From: Rhodoferax mekongensis
GTDB taxonomy: Bacteria > Pseudomonadota > Gammaproteobacteria > Burkholderiales > Burkholderiaceae_C
Reading direction: 5' to 3'
Length of the DNA: 64,000 nucleotides
NCBI RefSeq assembly: GCF_032191775.1
Contig: NZ_CP132507.1
Coordinates: 1,079,001-1,143,000, forward strand
The translations under genes were made by a program, and so were the position numbers. The notes below the pieces were generated by a model. The model was not told where the DNA came from. It ran no database searches and worked only from the letters and a program-made list of their open reading frames with translations. Each line of letters starts with the position of its first letter. Within the stretch, counting starts at the first letter, position 1. Below, piece by piece: positions 9,336 to 19,176 of this stretch.

Positions 9336-10358
9336 ATGACGCCATTTCTACTCAAATACATTTGCGAACCTGATTCAAAGGCGCCGCTTGTTTTGGCCGG
9401 CGCGGTGATGGATGAGGACGGGAACATACATTCAGGAAACTTAGTGGCGCCATCGGGTCGGCGCTATCCCATCATCAACGGCATTCCGCGCTTTGTTGAG
9501 ACGGTGGAGACTGAAAGTGTGACGTCTTTTGGCGATGAATGGAATCACTTCAACTTTACCGACTTCAAGATTAATTGGCTTCAGCACACGGTGAAGAACA
9601 CATTTGGATCTGCAGGTGCATTCAAGGACACGTTGATCGTAGACGCCGGCGGCGGAAGTGGGGCGCAAACCAAATGGTTTTCCGAGTATGGCGCGAAGCA
9701 TGTGATCATGCTGGACCTGTCTCACTCGGTAGACGATGTGGTACGGCGAAATCTGGCGGGTCTGAAGAATGTCGATGTTATCCAATGCTCGATTGATGCG
9801 CCGCCATTGTTGGATCAGTCCATAGACGGCATGGTCTATTGCCACAACGTTATTCAGCACACGCCATCGGTTGAGAAGACTGCACATGCCCTCTATGGGC
9901 TGGTGGCTCCAGGTGGAGAGTTTGTTTTTAACTGCTATGGCCTGAACGACCAGGGTGTCTTGAGATGGGGGCGCTGGCATTTGATCTATTTGCCCCTGCG
10001 TGCAGTACTCTCTCGCATGCCGTTCCGGGCCATCCTTTTCTATGCGCACTTCATCTCGCTTCTGCGGATGTTGCCCGGCCTGGGAGGTGTCCTTGAGAAG
10101 CTCCTGCTTTGTGTTCAAGGGGATGTGCCGAAAATAGAAGGGGAAACTCGCTGGTCTCGGATTGTCAGAAGGTACAAGGCCGCATGTCTGAATACCTTCG
10201 ATGCGTACGGATCACATCAATATCAGCACCATAAGACGGATGCTGAAATTCGAACCTTGGTGGCTACGCTTCAGCCCGACGTGGAGAAGGTCCTGAATGC
10301 CGAAGAATATTTCGCACGCCCCCCCAAGATCGGCTGTGCACTCAGGGTTTTCAGATAG
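9336..10358 (+). CDS. Class I SAM-dependent methyltransferase with Trm112-like N-terminus
   Basis: The start at 9336 gives 340 residues beginning MTPFLLKYICEPDSKAPL, which matches the normal first residues of proteins with a Trm112-like head. An in-frame ATG at 9273 would add 21 residues overlapping asnB and is less likely. Residues about 5-55 are the Trm112-like part, ending YPIINGIPRFV but lacking the full set of cysteines. SAM motif I is VDAGGGSGA (102-110), and YCHNVIQHTP follows about 65 residues later. It probably methylates a glycan component. It lies 2 bp before the next gene. Confidence 0.8.
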   Translation: MTPFLLKYICEPDSKAPLVLAGAVMDEDGNIHSGNLVAPSGRRYPIINGIPRFVETVETESVTSFGDEWNHFNFTDFKINWLQHTVKNTFGSAGAFKDTLIVDAGGGSGAQTKWFSEYGAKHVIMLDLSHSVDDVVRRNLAGLKNVDVIQCSIDAPPLLDQSIDGMVYCHNVIQHTPSVEKTAHALYGLVAPGGEFVFNCYGLNDQGVLRWGRWHLIYLPLRAVLSRMPFRAILFYAHFISLLRMLPGLGGVLEKLLLCVQGDVPKIEGETRWSRIVRRYKAACLNTFDAYGSHQYQHHKTDAEIRTLVATLQPDVEKVLNAEEYFARPPKIGCALRVFR

Positions 10359-10360
10359 CC

Positions 10361-11467
10361 GTGGTCATGAACGCCAATCCCAAAGAAGTCTCTTCTATTC
10401 ATCAAGCGTCAGATAGCGCTGGTGACCGGCCGCTACTGTCGGTGTGCATTCCTGCCTACAACCGGGCCGCTTTGCTGGGGCCACTGCTCGAATCCATCTT
10501 GGCCCAAGACTTTGAGGCGTATGAAGTCTTAATCTGCGAAGACGGTTCGCCGGAGCGTGCAGCCATTGCGGAGGTCGCCGACCGATTTGATCGACTGCGT
10601 CCTGGGCTGATTCGCTATGTAGAGAACCCCGTCAATCTGGGGTATGACGGCAATATCCGCCGCCTGGTCGAGTTGGCGCAAGGGCGCTACTGCGTGTTCA
10701 TGGGCAATGACGATTTGCTGTGCAAAGGGGCGTTAGCGCGCATAGCCGCGGCCGTGACGCAGCAAGCTGACTGTGGCGTGGTGGTCAGAAGCTACGCCTC
10801 CTTCGATGCGGATCCTACTCTATACAAACAGATTTTTCGCTACTTCCCGCAACAGCATGTGCTGCGCGCAGGAGCGCAGGCCATCTTCACGGCCTACCGA
10901 CGCTCTGTCGTGATATCGGGGATGGTGATCAACCGGGATGCCGCGCACGCCGTCGAGACAGATCGATTTGACGGGACCTTGTTGTATCAGCTCTATCTGG
11001 TCGGAATGGTTCTGTCCGCGCACAGCGTGGTGTTTGTGCCGGAAGTGATTGCCTTGCGCCGGGATGGCACGCCACCGGACTTCGGGAACAGCGAAGTAGA
11101 AAAGGGAAAGTTTGTCCCGCATGACCAAACGCCAGAGTCATCGCTTCATTTCATGCGCGGCATGCTCGATATCGCTAAGTATGTTGAAGAGACTCTAGGT
11201 TTGAAAGTATTCAAGGCGATTCGTGCGGATATCGGCAACTATGCCTATCCCATACTTTCCATCCAGGCAAAGCGCCCCACATCCGTGTTTTTTGCCTACG
11301 GCGTGTCATTGGCCAGGCTAGGTTTCTGGCGGTATCCCTTGTTTCATCTCTACTTCCTGGCTCTGCTACTGCTCGGTCCCGACCGCTCGGACCGGGTAGT
11401 TGGCTTGATTAAAAAGAAGTTGGGTTACACCCCACGTCTTGGCGCGGCCCGAGGAGGCGGCCAGTGA
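10361..11467 (+). CDS. Glycosyltransferase family 2
   Basis: A 368-residue protein starting at GTG 10361 or ATG 10367. The GT-A domain opens with LLSVCIPAYNRAALL (25-39), followed by VLICEDGSPE (56-65) and the metal-binding acidic motif in GNDDLL (115-120). A hydrophobic stretch near residue 325 may associate with the membrane. The donor and acceptor sugars cannot be predicted. It overlaps the next gene by 4 bp. Confidence 0.88.
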   Translation: MVMNANPKEVSSIHQASDSAGDRPLLSVCIPAYNRAALLGPLLESILAQDFEAYEVLICEDGSPERAAIAEVADRFDRLRPGLIRYVENPVNLGYDGNIRRLVELAQGRYCVFMGNDDLLCKGALARIAAAVTQQADCGVVVRSYASFDADPTLYKQIFRYFPQQHVLRAGAQAIFTAYRRSVVISGMVINRDAAHAVETDRFDGTLLYQLYLVGMVLSAHSVVFVPEVIALRRDGTPPDFGNSEVEKGKFVPHDQTPESSLHFMRGMLDIAKYVEETLGLKVFKAIRADIGNYAYPILSIQAKRPTSVFFAYGVSLARLGFWRYPLFHLYFLALLLLGPDRSDRVVGLIKKKLGYTPRLGAARGGGQ

Positions 11468-12543
11468 AGATTTTGATAGTCGGGGACTGGCATTCCAAGC
11501 TGCATGAGGAGGTGGTTCAGCAAGCCTTACAAGGCCTTGGTCATGAAGTGGCGGCCTTCAAGTGGTGCAACTACTTTTCAAGACCTGTGGGGCGCTTGGC
11601 TGGGCTTAGGCACTTTGTTCGCCGCGCACAGAACAAGTATCTTTGGGGGCCGCAGCTACGCAGCCTTAATCGTGATCTATTGGCGCAAGCATCGAAGTTC
11701 AAGCCGGATGTGGTGTTTATCTACCGCGGTACTCATGTCCGAGCAGCGACCGTTCGTGCTCTACGTGCCCAGATACCCGGCGTGGTTCTGATCGGATACA
11801 ACAATGATGACCCTTTTGCCGGAGGTCATATCGCAGGACTATGGCGACACTTTATCGCCAGTCTACCGTTGCTTGATTTGGCGCTTGCTTATCGCCAAGC
11901 CAATCTCGAAGACTTCGCACGTGCGGGTGCCCCGCGTGTGGAGCTGTTGCGCTCTTGGTATGTACCGGAATTGAACCACCCGAAAGAGCTAAGTGAAAAG
12001 GAGCTTGAGCGCTTCGATTGTGATGTAGCGTTCATCGGGCACTACGAGCCGGATATGCGTCTTGCCTGTCTGGAGGAGGTCGTGAGGCGTGGTTGGCGCC
12101 TACGCCTTTTTGGCCATCAGGAGGGGTGGGCGCTGGCATTGCAAGAGTCCCCTATCCTGCGCCAATTGGCACCGGTCCATCCCCTCTGGGGGGCAGACTA
12201 CAATTCCGCGCTGGCAGGGGCAAAGGTCGCCTTGTGTTTCTTGTCCAAGCTGAACCGGGACACTTACACTAGGCGCTGTTTCGAGATCCCGGCAAGTGGC
12301 GCCCTGCTGTTGTCGGAGCGCACGGCCGACCTGGAGGGCTTGTTTCTTCCGGGTAAAGAGGCGGACTATTTCTCGTCACCCCAGGAATTGGGGGATAAGC
12401 TGGACCTGTATCTGCGCAACGAGGAGTTGTGCCACGCGGTGGCTGCCGCGGGACGCGCCAAAGTGGCGGCAGCCGGGCATGATGTCACGTCCCGGATGCG
12501 CATGCTGACAAATTGGATTGAAGAACTGAAGGCGAAGCACTGA
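11464..12543 (+). CDS. CgeB-like glycosyltransferase (GT-B fold)
   Basis: A 359-residue protein that starts MKILIVGDWHSKLHEEVV. The C-terminal third (TRRCFEIPASGALLLSER, then GKEADYFSSPQELGDKLDLYL) is the Glyco_trans_1_2/CgeB pattern, a GT-B family related to the CgeB spore-coat maturation protein and common in capsule loci. It is presumably one of the repeat-unit glycosyltransferases. The start overlaps the GT2 stop by 4 bp, and its stop lies 2 bp before the next gene, so the three are tightly coupled. Confidence 0.78.
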   Translation: MKILIVGDWHSKLHEEVVQQALQGLGHEVAAFKWCNYFSRPVGRLAGLRHFVRRAQNKYLWGPQLRSLNRDLLAQASKFKPDVVFIYRGTHVRAATVRALRAQIPGVVLIGYNNDDPFAGGHIAGLWRHFIASLPLLDLALAYRQANLEDFARAGAPRVELLRSWYVPELNHPKELSEKELERFDCDVAFIGHYEPDMRLACLEEVVRRGWRLRLFGHQEGWALALQESPILRQLAPVHPLWGADYNSALAGAKVALCFLSKLNRDTYTRRCFEIPASGALLLSERTADLEGLFLPGKEADYFSSPQELGDKLDLYLRNEELCHAVAAAGRAKVAAAGHDVTSRMRMLTNWIEELKAKH

Positions 12544-12545
12544 TC

Positions 12546-13427
12546 ATGAGAATGGAAGAATCGTTCTGGATGCGTCTGTGTCGCAAATTGGGTTGGACAC
12601 AACTAGCTTGGTCGCTGCGCCGTTTGCATTGCCCTGTGGCTCCCGATGCGCTGGTTCTGGAAGTGGGCTCAGGAGGAAACCCGTATTTCCGATCCAATGT
12701 GCTGCTTGATGCCTTCGAGGTGACGCAGCAACGCCATTGGGCTCCACTGGTTGTTGACCGGGCCACGGTGTTGGGGGCTGTGGAGCATTTGCCGTTTCGC
12801 GACAAGAGCTTCGACTTTGTGATCGCTTCGCATGTGTTCGAGCACTCCACACAACCAGAACTGTTTCTACGAGAGTTGCAGCGTGTTGCCAAGGCCGGTT
12901 ATATCGAAGTTCCAGATGCTCTGATGGAGCGCCTCAACCCGTATCGAGATCACCGCCTCGAAATCACAGTGCGTGATGGCAGGTTGCTGGTACGCAAGAA
13001 GCCCGACTGGCGCACGGACCCTGTTTTGGTCGAGCTATTTGATTCGAGAGGCAAGAAGTGGATTGCCGGAGAGACGATTCCTAGACACCCATTTGATTTT
13101 CACGTGCGCTATTACTGGGATGGGCACATTGATTTCACGATCCTCAATCCTGAGGTTGACGCGGACTGGGCCGCACCTACCGAAGAGAACCCGGGCACAC
13201 CACGCAATGGTTTGCGCGCTCGAGTCAATAAGCGTGTCTTGCAGCTGGCACGCGGCCTTTTGTCACAACGCAAGCGCAACATTGGGATCAAGCTCGACGA
13301 CTTACTTGCTTGCCCGGAATGCAGAAGCGCTGACCTGCATATCGGTGCCGAGCGCATAGCGTGCAGCAGTTGCCATGCCGCGTACCCCGTACGCAATGGC
13401 CTGCCGGCTATGTTTGTCAAGCACTGA
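12546..13427 (+). CDS. Methyltransferase-like protein with C-terminal zinc-ribbon (Trm112-like)
   Basis: A 293-residue protein. VLEVGSGGNPYF (37-48) is SAM motif I, and FDFVIASHVFEHS (89-101) is the Methyltransf_11 signature. After a central insertion of about 100 residues, the C-terminus carries CPEC and CSSC pairs about 16 residues apart, ending YPVRNGLPAMF, which is a Trm112-like zinc ribbon. Here that domain is at the opposite end from the one in the gene starting at 9336. It is probably a sugar methyltransferase; the substrate is unknown. Confidence 0.75.
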   Translation: MRMEESFWMRLCRKLGWTQLAWSLRRLHCPVAPDALVLEVGSGGNPYFRSNVLLDAFEVTQQRHWAPLVVDRATVLGAVEHLPFRDKSFDFVIASHVFEHSTQPELFLRELQRVAKAGYIEVPDALMERLNPYRDHRLEITVRDGRLLVRKKPDWRTDPVLVELFDSRGKKWIAGETIPRHPFDFHVRYYWDGHIDFTILNPEVDADWAAPTEENPGTPRNGLRARVNKRVLQLARGLLSQRKRNIGIKLDDLLACPECRSADLHIGAERIACSSCHAAYPVRNGLPAMFVKH

Positions 13428-13438
13428 AGGGGGAGCGA

Positions 13439-14575
13439 TTGCGCATCCTCATCAATGCACTATCGGCACGTTTGGGTGGCGGTCAGACCTATTTGCGAAA
13501 TCTGTTGCTCCACGTTCCCCCAGGAGAGTGGAGGATTTTTTTGCTATGCCCGGACAACTTTGATTTGCAGGGTATGCCGGAAAACGTCGAGCGGATTGCG
13601 GTGGGGCGGGATTTGAGCAACCCTTATCGCAGAGCGTTGTGGGAAATTCTTCATCTGGGTCGAATGGCGCAACGATTGAATGCGCAAGTGCTGTTTAGTC
13701 CCGGAGGGCTATTGCCTCGCTTGGGTTTACCGGTCGGACTCAAAACTGTAGTCACGTTCCAAAATATGCTGCCTTATGACCGCACTCAGCGCCAGCGTTA
13801 CCCTTGGGGTGCGCGGCGCTTGCGTGAGTGGTTGCTGGAGCGTGGCCTGTCCGCTGCTATGCGCCGAGCTAATCTGGTGATCTTCATCTCCCGGTTCGCT
13901 GCTGACTTTATCCAGTCCCGAATCGGGCCATTAGGAGGGCGCGCAGTGGTGATCCCACACGGCATTCATCCACGGTTCCTGTTGAACTCGGCACGGCCAT
14001 TGCCCCGCCCAGAAATCGCGCCTGATGGCGAGTACTACCTGTATGTCTCATTCGTCGACTTTTATAAGTCTCAGATTGAAGTTCTGCAATCATTCGCTTC
14101 TATGAAGGTGCAAGGACTGGCCCCCGGCACTTTGGTGATCGCCGGAGGGGGCTACGCACCCTACCAATCTGCCTTGCGTGCTGAAATAGCGCGACTTGGA
14201 CTAGAGGCGTCGGTGCTCTTGAGTGGTAATCTGCCGCACGAACAATTACCGGCCCTGTACCAACATGCTCACCTAAATCTGTTTGCCTCGCGCACGGAAA
14301 ACTGCCCGAATATTCTCATGGAAATCATGGCAGCCGGCCGGCCCGCCCTGGTTTCAAACAGCGGTCCCATGCCCGAATTCGCGGGCGATACGGTGTTTTA
14401 CTTCGATCCGACCAACCCTCATTCGATTGCCGATGCTTGGCGTCAGGCATTGGACAATGCTCAAGAGGCTGAGCAGAAGGCCATGGCTGCAATAGATTCG
14501 GTCAAGTGCCGTACTTGGCAGCGCGCTTCTGAATCGGTTTGGCGTGAAATCGCATTAACTGTCTCCAAAGGATGA
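13439..14575 (+). CDS. Glycosyltransferase family 4 (GT-B)
   Basis: I take the TTG at 13439 as the start (378 residues): it follows a purine-rich AGGGGGAG at 13428-13435 and begins RILINALSARLGGGQTY, the normal GT4 N-terminus. The open frame reaches back into the previous gene but has no family match there. The C-terminal half has the retaining GT4 signature with the E-x7-E pair (Glu287 and Glu295 in TENCPNILME), then AAGRPALVSNSGPMPEF. It is a cytoplasmic, donor-dependent transferase acting on lipid-linked glycan. Confidence 0.85.
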   Translation: MRILINALSARLGGGQTYLRNLLLHVPPGEWRIFLLCPDNFDLQGMPENVERIAVGRDLSNPYRRALWEILHLGRMAQRLNAQVLFSPGGLLPRLGLPVGLKTVVTFQNMLPYDRTQRQRYPWGARRLREWLLERGLSAAMRRANLVIFISRFAADFIQSRIGPLGGRAVVIPHGIHPRFLLNSARPLPRPEIAPDGEYYLYVSFVDFYKSQIEVLQSFASMKVQGLAPGTLVIAGGGYAPYQSALRAEIARLGLEASVLLSGNLPHEQLPALYQHAHLNLFASRTENCPNILMEIMAAGRPALVSNSGPMPEFAGDTVFYFDPTNPHSIADAWRQALDNAQEAEQKAMAAIDSVKCRTWQRASESVWREIALTVSKG

Positions 14576-14579
14576 ATCC

Positions 14580-15617
14580 ATGTTTGCAAATAAAGTGCTT
14601 CTGATCACAGGCGGCACTGGTTCGTTCGGTAATGCTGTCCTCCGCCGTTTCCTGAGCTCAGAAATTGGAGAAATCCGCATTTTCAGTCGCGATGAGAAGA
14701 AGCAAGATGACATGCGCAAGCGCTATGCGCATCCCAAGCTCAAGTTTTATATCGGCGATGTGCGCGACATCCGCAGCGTGGCGGCCGCCATGCGGGGCGT
14801 GGACTATGTGTTCCATGCTGCCGCGCTCAAGCAGGTGCCCTCCTGCGAATTCCATCCCATGGAGGCCGTGCGCACCAATGTGCTGGGCACCGAGAACGTG
14901 CTGGAAGCCGCCATTGCGGCCCGCGTCAAGCAAGTGGTCTGCCTGAGCACCGACAAGGCTGTCTATCCCATCAATGCCATGGGCATCAGCAAGGCCATGA
15001 TGGAGAAAGTCATGGTCGCCACCAGCCGCAACCTTGACGGCACCGTCATTTGCGGCACGCGCTATGGTAATGTGATGGCCTCGCGCGGCTCGGTCATTCC
15101 ACTGTTTGTCGACCAGGTGCTGGCGGGCAAGCCCATCACCGTGACCGACCCTAGCATGACGCGCTTCATGATGACTCTAGAGGACGCGGTGGATCTGGTG
15201 CTCTACGCCTTCGAGAACGGGCGCAACGGCGATATCTTTGTGCAAAAAGCACCAGCCGCCACGGTCCAAGTGCTGACCCAGGCCCTGCTGGAGCTGCTGG
15301 GGCGCAGTGCGCATCCGGTCCATGAAATCGGCACCCGGCACGGCGAGAAGCTGTTTGAGACCCTGCTGAGCCGCGAAGAGATGGCCTGCGCCGACGATCT
15401 AGGTGGGTACTTCCGGGTGCCGCCAGACGGTCGCGATCTGAACTATGCCAAGTTTGTGGAAGAGGGTGAGCGCAAGCTGACCCAAAGCTCGCATGGCGAG
15501 GACTACAACTCGCACAACACGACTCGCCTAGATGTCAGCGGCATGCGAGAGCTGCTGCTAAAGCTGGATTTCATGCGGCGCATCGTGCGCGGTGAAGCGG
15601 CCGTTGCCGAGGACTGA
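14580..15617 (+). CDS. capE: UDP-GlcNAc 4,6-dehydratase/5-epimerase (CapE/FnlA/WbjB type)
   Basis: A 345-residue protein. GGTGSFG (11-17) binds NAD(P). The active site has CLSTDKAVYP, then MGISK with Met134 and Lys138: a methionine where most SDRs have tyrosine, as in CapE. It converts UDP-GlcNAc to the 4-keto-6-deoxy-L-talo/arabino intermediate, step one of UDP-L-FucNAc synthesis. The next two genes encode the other two enzymes in pathway order. GC content rises sharply from here compared with the genes at 3421-7376. Confidence 0.92.
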   Translation: MFANKVLLITGGTGSFGNAVLRRFLSSEIGEIRIFSRDEKKQDDMRKRYAHPKLKFYIGDVRDIRSVAAAMRGVDYVFHAAALKQVPSCEFHPMEAVRTNVLGTENVLEAAIAARVKQVVCLSTDKAVYPINAMGISKAMMEKVMVATSRNLDGTVICGTRYGNVMASRGSVIPLFVDQVLAGKPITVTDPSMTRFMMTLEDAVDLVLYAFENGRNGDIFVQKAPAATVQVLTQALLELLGRSAHPVHEIGTRHGEKLFETLLSREEMACADDLGGYFRVPPDGRDLNYAKFVEEGERKLTQSSHGEDYNSHNTTRLDVSGMRELLLKLDFMRRIVRGEAAVAED

Positions 15618-15621
15618 GCCC

Positions 15622-16749
15622 ATGAAGGTACTGATCACGGGTGCGAATGGCTTTGTCGGCAAGAACCTGCAACTGCACCTGAGCGAACGCAAGGATGTGC
15701 AGGTGGTCTGCTTCACCCGTGAACACGGGGTGACGCAGTTGCCCGCGCTGCTGCAAGGGGTGGATTTCGTCTTCCACCTCGCGGGCGTGAATCGCCCACA
15801 GGACCCTGCCGAGTTCACGGTGGGCAATGCCGATCTGACACGCGCCCTGTGCGCGGAAGTGGCGCGCGCTGCGCATGCGGCGGGCCGGGCCATCCCGATC
15901 CTCTATACCTCGTCGACCCAGGCTGCGTCCGACAATCCTTATGGTCGCAGCAAGCGGGAGGCCGAGGTCGCATTGCAGGCGTTGGAGCAGGACCCGCTGG
16001 TGCCGGTGCATCTCTTCCGGTTGCCCAATGTGTTTGGCAAGTGGTGCCGGCCCCAGTACAACTCTGCCGTCGCCACGTTCTGCCACCACACCGCCCGGGG
16101 CTTGCCCATCCAGATCCACGACCCGCACGCCGCCATGACGCTGGTCTATGTGGACGATGTAATTAAGCGCTTCCTGCAAATCATGGACGGGGCAGACCCG
16201 GCGACCAACGCAGAAGGTTTTGATACCGTAGCCCCACAGTACACCGTGACCGTGGGCGAGCTTGCCCGGCAGATCGCCTCGTTCCGGGATAGCCGCGCCA
16301 CACTCATGACGGAGCGCGTGGGGACGGGCTGGATGCGGGCGCTGTATGCGACCTATGTCAGCTATCTGCCGGTCGAGGCCTTTTCCTATGAGGTGCCGGG
16401 CTATGCAGACCCGCGTGGCGTGTTCGTGGAAATGCTCAAGACCCAGGACAGTGGCCAGTTTTCCTACTTCACGGCGCATCCCGGTGTGACCCGGGGCGGG
16501 CACTATCACCACAGCAAGACAGAGAAGTTCCTCGTCATCCAGGGGGATGCTAGGTTCCGCTTTCGCCATATGCAGACCGGTCAGGAGCATGTGCTGCAGA
16601 CCAGTGGCACCAAGCCGCAGATCGTAGAGACCGTGCCTGGGTGGACCCACGACATCACCAATATGGGTGACGCAGACATGGTGGTGATGCTCTGGGCTAA
16701 CGAGGTGTTTGACCGCGCGCGGCCCGATACCTTCGCCTGCCCGGTATGA
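15622..16749 (+). CDS. capF: Bifunctional SDR reductase/cupin (CapF/FnlB/WbjC type)
   Basis: The ATG at 15622 gives 375 residues. The N-terminal SDR domain has GANGFVG (7-13) and Tyr107/Lys111 in YGRSK. The C-terminal cupin domain carries the metal-site cluster [11 protein letters not shown] near residue 295. CapF proteins epimerise with the cupin domain and then reduce at C4 with the SDR domain, giving UDP-6-deoxy-L-TalNAc. The gene is 4 bp after capE and its stop touches the capG region. Confidence 0.92.
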   Translation: MKVLITGANGFVGKNLQLHLSERKDVQVVCFTREHGVTQLPALLQGVDFVFHLAGVNRPQDPAEFTVGNADLTRALCAEVARAAHAAGRAIPILYTSSTQAASDNPYGRSKREAEVALQALEQDPLVPVHLFRLPNVFGKWCRPQYNSAVATFCHHTARGLPIQIHDPHAAMTLVYVDDVIKRFLQIMDGADPATNAEGFDTVAPQYTVTVGELARQIASFRDSRATLMTERVGTGWMRALYATYVSYLPVEAFSYEVPGYADPRGVFVEMLKTQDSGQFSYFTAHPGVTRGGHYHHSKTEKFLVIQGDARFRFRHMQTGQEHVLQTSGTKPQIVETVPGWTHDITNMGDADMVVMLWANEVFDRARPDTFACPV

Positions 16750-16769
16750 CATTGCTTGGAAAGAACCCC

Positions 16770-17918
16770 ATGACGCCCAAAAAACTCAAGGTCATGACCG
16801 TGGTGGGAACCCGCCCCGAGATCATCCGTCTGTCGCGCGTGCTGGCAAAATTGGATGCGCACTGTGAGCATGTGCTGGTGCACACCGGCCAGAACTACGA
16901 CTACGAGCTCAACCAGGTGTTCTTTGACGATCTGGACATCCGCAAGCCCGACTATTTTCTGGACAGCGCAGCTAACTCCAGCGGCGCTGCCCACACCATA
17001 GGCAATCTGATCACGGCGGTAGACCGCGTGCTGGAGCAGGAACAGCCGCAGGCCATGCTGGTTCTGGGCGACACCAATAGCTGCCTGTCGGTGATTCCCG
17101 CCAAACGGCGCAAGGTGCCCATTTTTCACATGGAGGCAGGCAACCGCTGCTTTGACCAGCGCGTGCCGGAGGAGACCAATCGCCGCATCGTGGACCACAC
17201 GGCCGACATCAACCTCACCTACAGCACGATTGCGCGCGACTACCTGTTGCGCGAGGGCCTGCCGCCGGACATGGTGATCAAGACCGGCAGCCCCATGTGC
17301 GAGGTGCTGACGCACTACCGCCCCCGCATCGATGCCTCCGATGTGCTGCAACGCCTGGCGCTGGAGCCGGGGCAGTACTTTGTGGTGAGCGCCCACCGCG
17401 AAGAGAATATCGAGTCGCCAAAGTCGTTTGGCAAGCTGGTGGAGGTGCTTAACACCGTGGCAGAGGACTACGGTGTGCCGGTGATTGTCTCCACCCATCC
17501 GCGCACGCAAAAGCGCGTGGACGCCACCGGGGTGCGCTTCCATCCGCAGGTTCGCCTGCTCAAGCCCTTGGGCTTCCATGACTACGTGAGGTTGCAACTG
17601 TCTGCACGTGTAGTGCTGTCCGACAGCGGCACCATCAACGAGGAATCTTCCATCCTGAACTTTCCAGCGCTCAATCTGCGCGAAGCGCATGAGCGGCCCG
17701 AAGGCATGGAAGAAGCTGCCGTCATGATGGTGGGCCTGGAGGTGGAGCGTGTGCGCCAGGCGCTGACCATCCTGTCCACCCAGGCGCGTGGCGCGCAGCG
17801 TAGCCTGCGCCAGGTGGAGGACTACAGCATGCCCAATGTCTCGGACAAGGTACTGCGCATACTCCACAGCTATACGGATTACGTCAACCGCGTGGTGTGG
17901 AAGAAGTACGCCGCCTGA
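16770..17918 (+). CDS. capG: UDP-N-acetylglucosamine 2-epimerase family (CapG/FnlC/WbjD type)
   Basis: The ATG at 16770, with GGAAAG 9 bp before it, gives 382 residues. An in-frame ATG at 16746 overlapping the capF stop would give 390, and either is possible. Family motifs include [15 protein letters not shown] near the start, [29 protein letters not shown], and [16 protein letters not shown] late in the protein. It makes UDP-L-FucNAc by C2 epimerisation, completing the pathway of capE and capF. Confidence 0.92.
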   Translation: MTPKKLKVMTVVGTRPEIIRLSRVLAKLDAHCEHVLVHTGQNYDYELNQVFFDDLDIRKPDYFLDSAANSSGAAHTIGNLITAVDRVLEQEQPQAMLVLGDTNSCLSVIPAKRRKVPIFHMEAGNRCFDQRVPEETNRRIVDHTADINLTYSTIARDYLLREGLPPDMVIKTGSPMCEVLTHYRPRIDASDVLQRLALEPGQYFVVSAHREENIESPKSFGKLVEVLNTVAEDYGVPVIVSTHPRTQKRVDATGVRFHPQVRLLKPLGFHDYVRLQLSARVVLSDSGTINEESSILNFPALNLREAHERPEGMEEAAVMMVGLEVERVRQALTILSTQARGAQRSLRQVEDYSMPNVSDKVLRILHSYTDYVNRVVWKKYAA

Positions 17919-17922
17919 CGCT

Positions 17923-19176
17923 ATGCATGTGCTTGTGATCAGCCAATACTTCTGGCCGGAGAACTTTCGTATCAATGATTTGGTGGCCGACTTGGTCCAG
18001 AAGGGGCACCAGGTCACGGTTTTGACGGGCAAGCCGAACTACCCCGAAGGGCGAGTGTTTGAGGCCTACCGCCGTGCGCCCGCAGACTTTGCCAGCTATG
18101 CTGGCGCGTGCGTGGTGCGCGTTCCCATGCTGGCGCGCGGGCGTGGGGCGGTACGCCTGGTGCTTAACTATTTTAGTTTTGCCCTGAGCGCCTCCCTCTG
18201 GGGCGCCTGGCGTCTGCGCAAGCAGCGGGTGGATGCCATCCTGGTGCACGAGCCTTCGCCCGTGACCGTGGGGATTCCTGGCGCAGTGTTGCGCTGGTGC
18301 AAGCGCGCACCCATGGCTTTCTGGGTTCTGGATTTGTGGCCAGAAACACTGAAGGCCGTTGGCATCGTCCGCTCTGATTGGGGCCTGTGGCTGGTAGGGC
18401 AGATGGTCCGCTGGATTTACCGTCGCTGCGACCTGATCCTGGCGCAGTCCAAGAGCTTCATCCCTCAGATACGCCGGTATGCAGGTGACAGCGCCCGCAT
18501 CGCTTACTTCCCCAGCTGGGCAGAGTCATTGTTTGCCGGAAATGCGGCCCCGCGTCCGGCCGAGGAACTGGCTAGCGCGCCTGGCAGTTTCACGGTCCTG
18601 TTTGCGGGCAATATGGGCGAAGCCCAGGACTTCCCCGGCATCTTGGCAGCGGCGGAGTACCTCAAAGACTCCCAACCCCATATCCGCTGGGTGGTTTTGG
18701 GTGATGGCCGTGTGAAGCCATGGGTGGAGGAGGCCATAGCTGCACGCAAACTGGCATCCTGTGTGCAACTGCTGGGCCGCTTTCCCGTGGAGCGCATGCC
18801 GTCTTTTTTCCAGGGGGCTGATGCGTTGCTCGTCAGCCTTAAAAAAGAGCCCATTTTTGCGATGACCATTCCCGGCAAGCTGCAATCCTATCTGGCCGCC
18901 GGGCGCCCCATAGTCGCCATGCTCGACGGCGAAGGGGCTGACCTGCTGGACACCCATCGCGCCGGGCTTACTTGCTCGGCTGGTGATGCCCGAGGGCTGG
19001 CGGATGCCGTTCTGCGTCTGTCTATGCTGGCGGACGCTTCGCGTGCCGAGATGGGTCGAAGAGGTATGGCCCTATACGAGCAAGAGTTCGAGCGATCCAT
19101 GCTACTGAGGCGTCTGGAGGCCTGGCTGCTCCGGATGGCTGAACCAGCCCCTAGGGGAGCGAGTCGGCGTCCATGA
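17923..19176 (+). CDS. Glycosyltransferase WbuB-like (probable L-fucosaminyltransferase)
   Basis: The ATG at 17923 gives 417 residues. The frame is open into capG, but the protein family begins MHVLVISQYFWPENFRIND. Other features are TGKPNYPEG, FWVLDLWPET and a late AGRPIVAMLDGEGADL typical of WbuB GT4 enzymes. WbuB homologues lie next to fnlABC/capEFG and are assigned to L-FucNAc transfer, so the genomic position directly after capG supports this. It overlaps the following SDR gene by 4 bp. Confidence 0.85.
   Translation: MHVLVISQYFWPENFRINDLVADLVQKGHQVTVLTGKPNYPEGRVFEAYRRAPADFASYAGACVVRVPMLARGRGAVRLVLNYFSFALSASLWGAWRLRKQRVDAILVHEPSPVTVGIPGAVLRWCKRAPMAFWVLDLWPETLKAVGIVRSDWGLWLVGQMVRWIYRRCDLILAQSKSFIPQIRRYAGDSARIAYFPSWAESLFAGNAAPRPAEELASAPGSFTVLFAGNMGEAQDFPGILAAAEYLKDSQPHIRWVVLGDGRVKPWVEEAIAARKLASCVQLLGRFPVERMPSFFQGADALLVSLKKEPIFAMTIPGKLQSYLAAGRPIVAMLDGEGADLLDTHRAGLTCSAGDARGLADAVLRLSMLADASRAEMGRRGMALYEQEFERSMLLRRLEAWLLRMAEPAPRGASRRP

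Noticed and set aside
16581..18032. A 483-residue open frame opposite capF/capG
   Set aside because: It spans two recognised genes on the other strand and has no motif.
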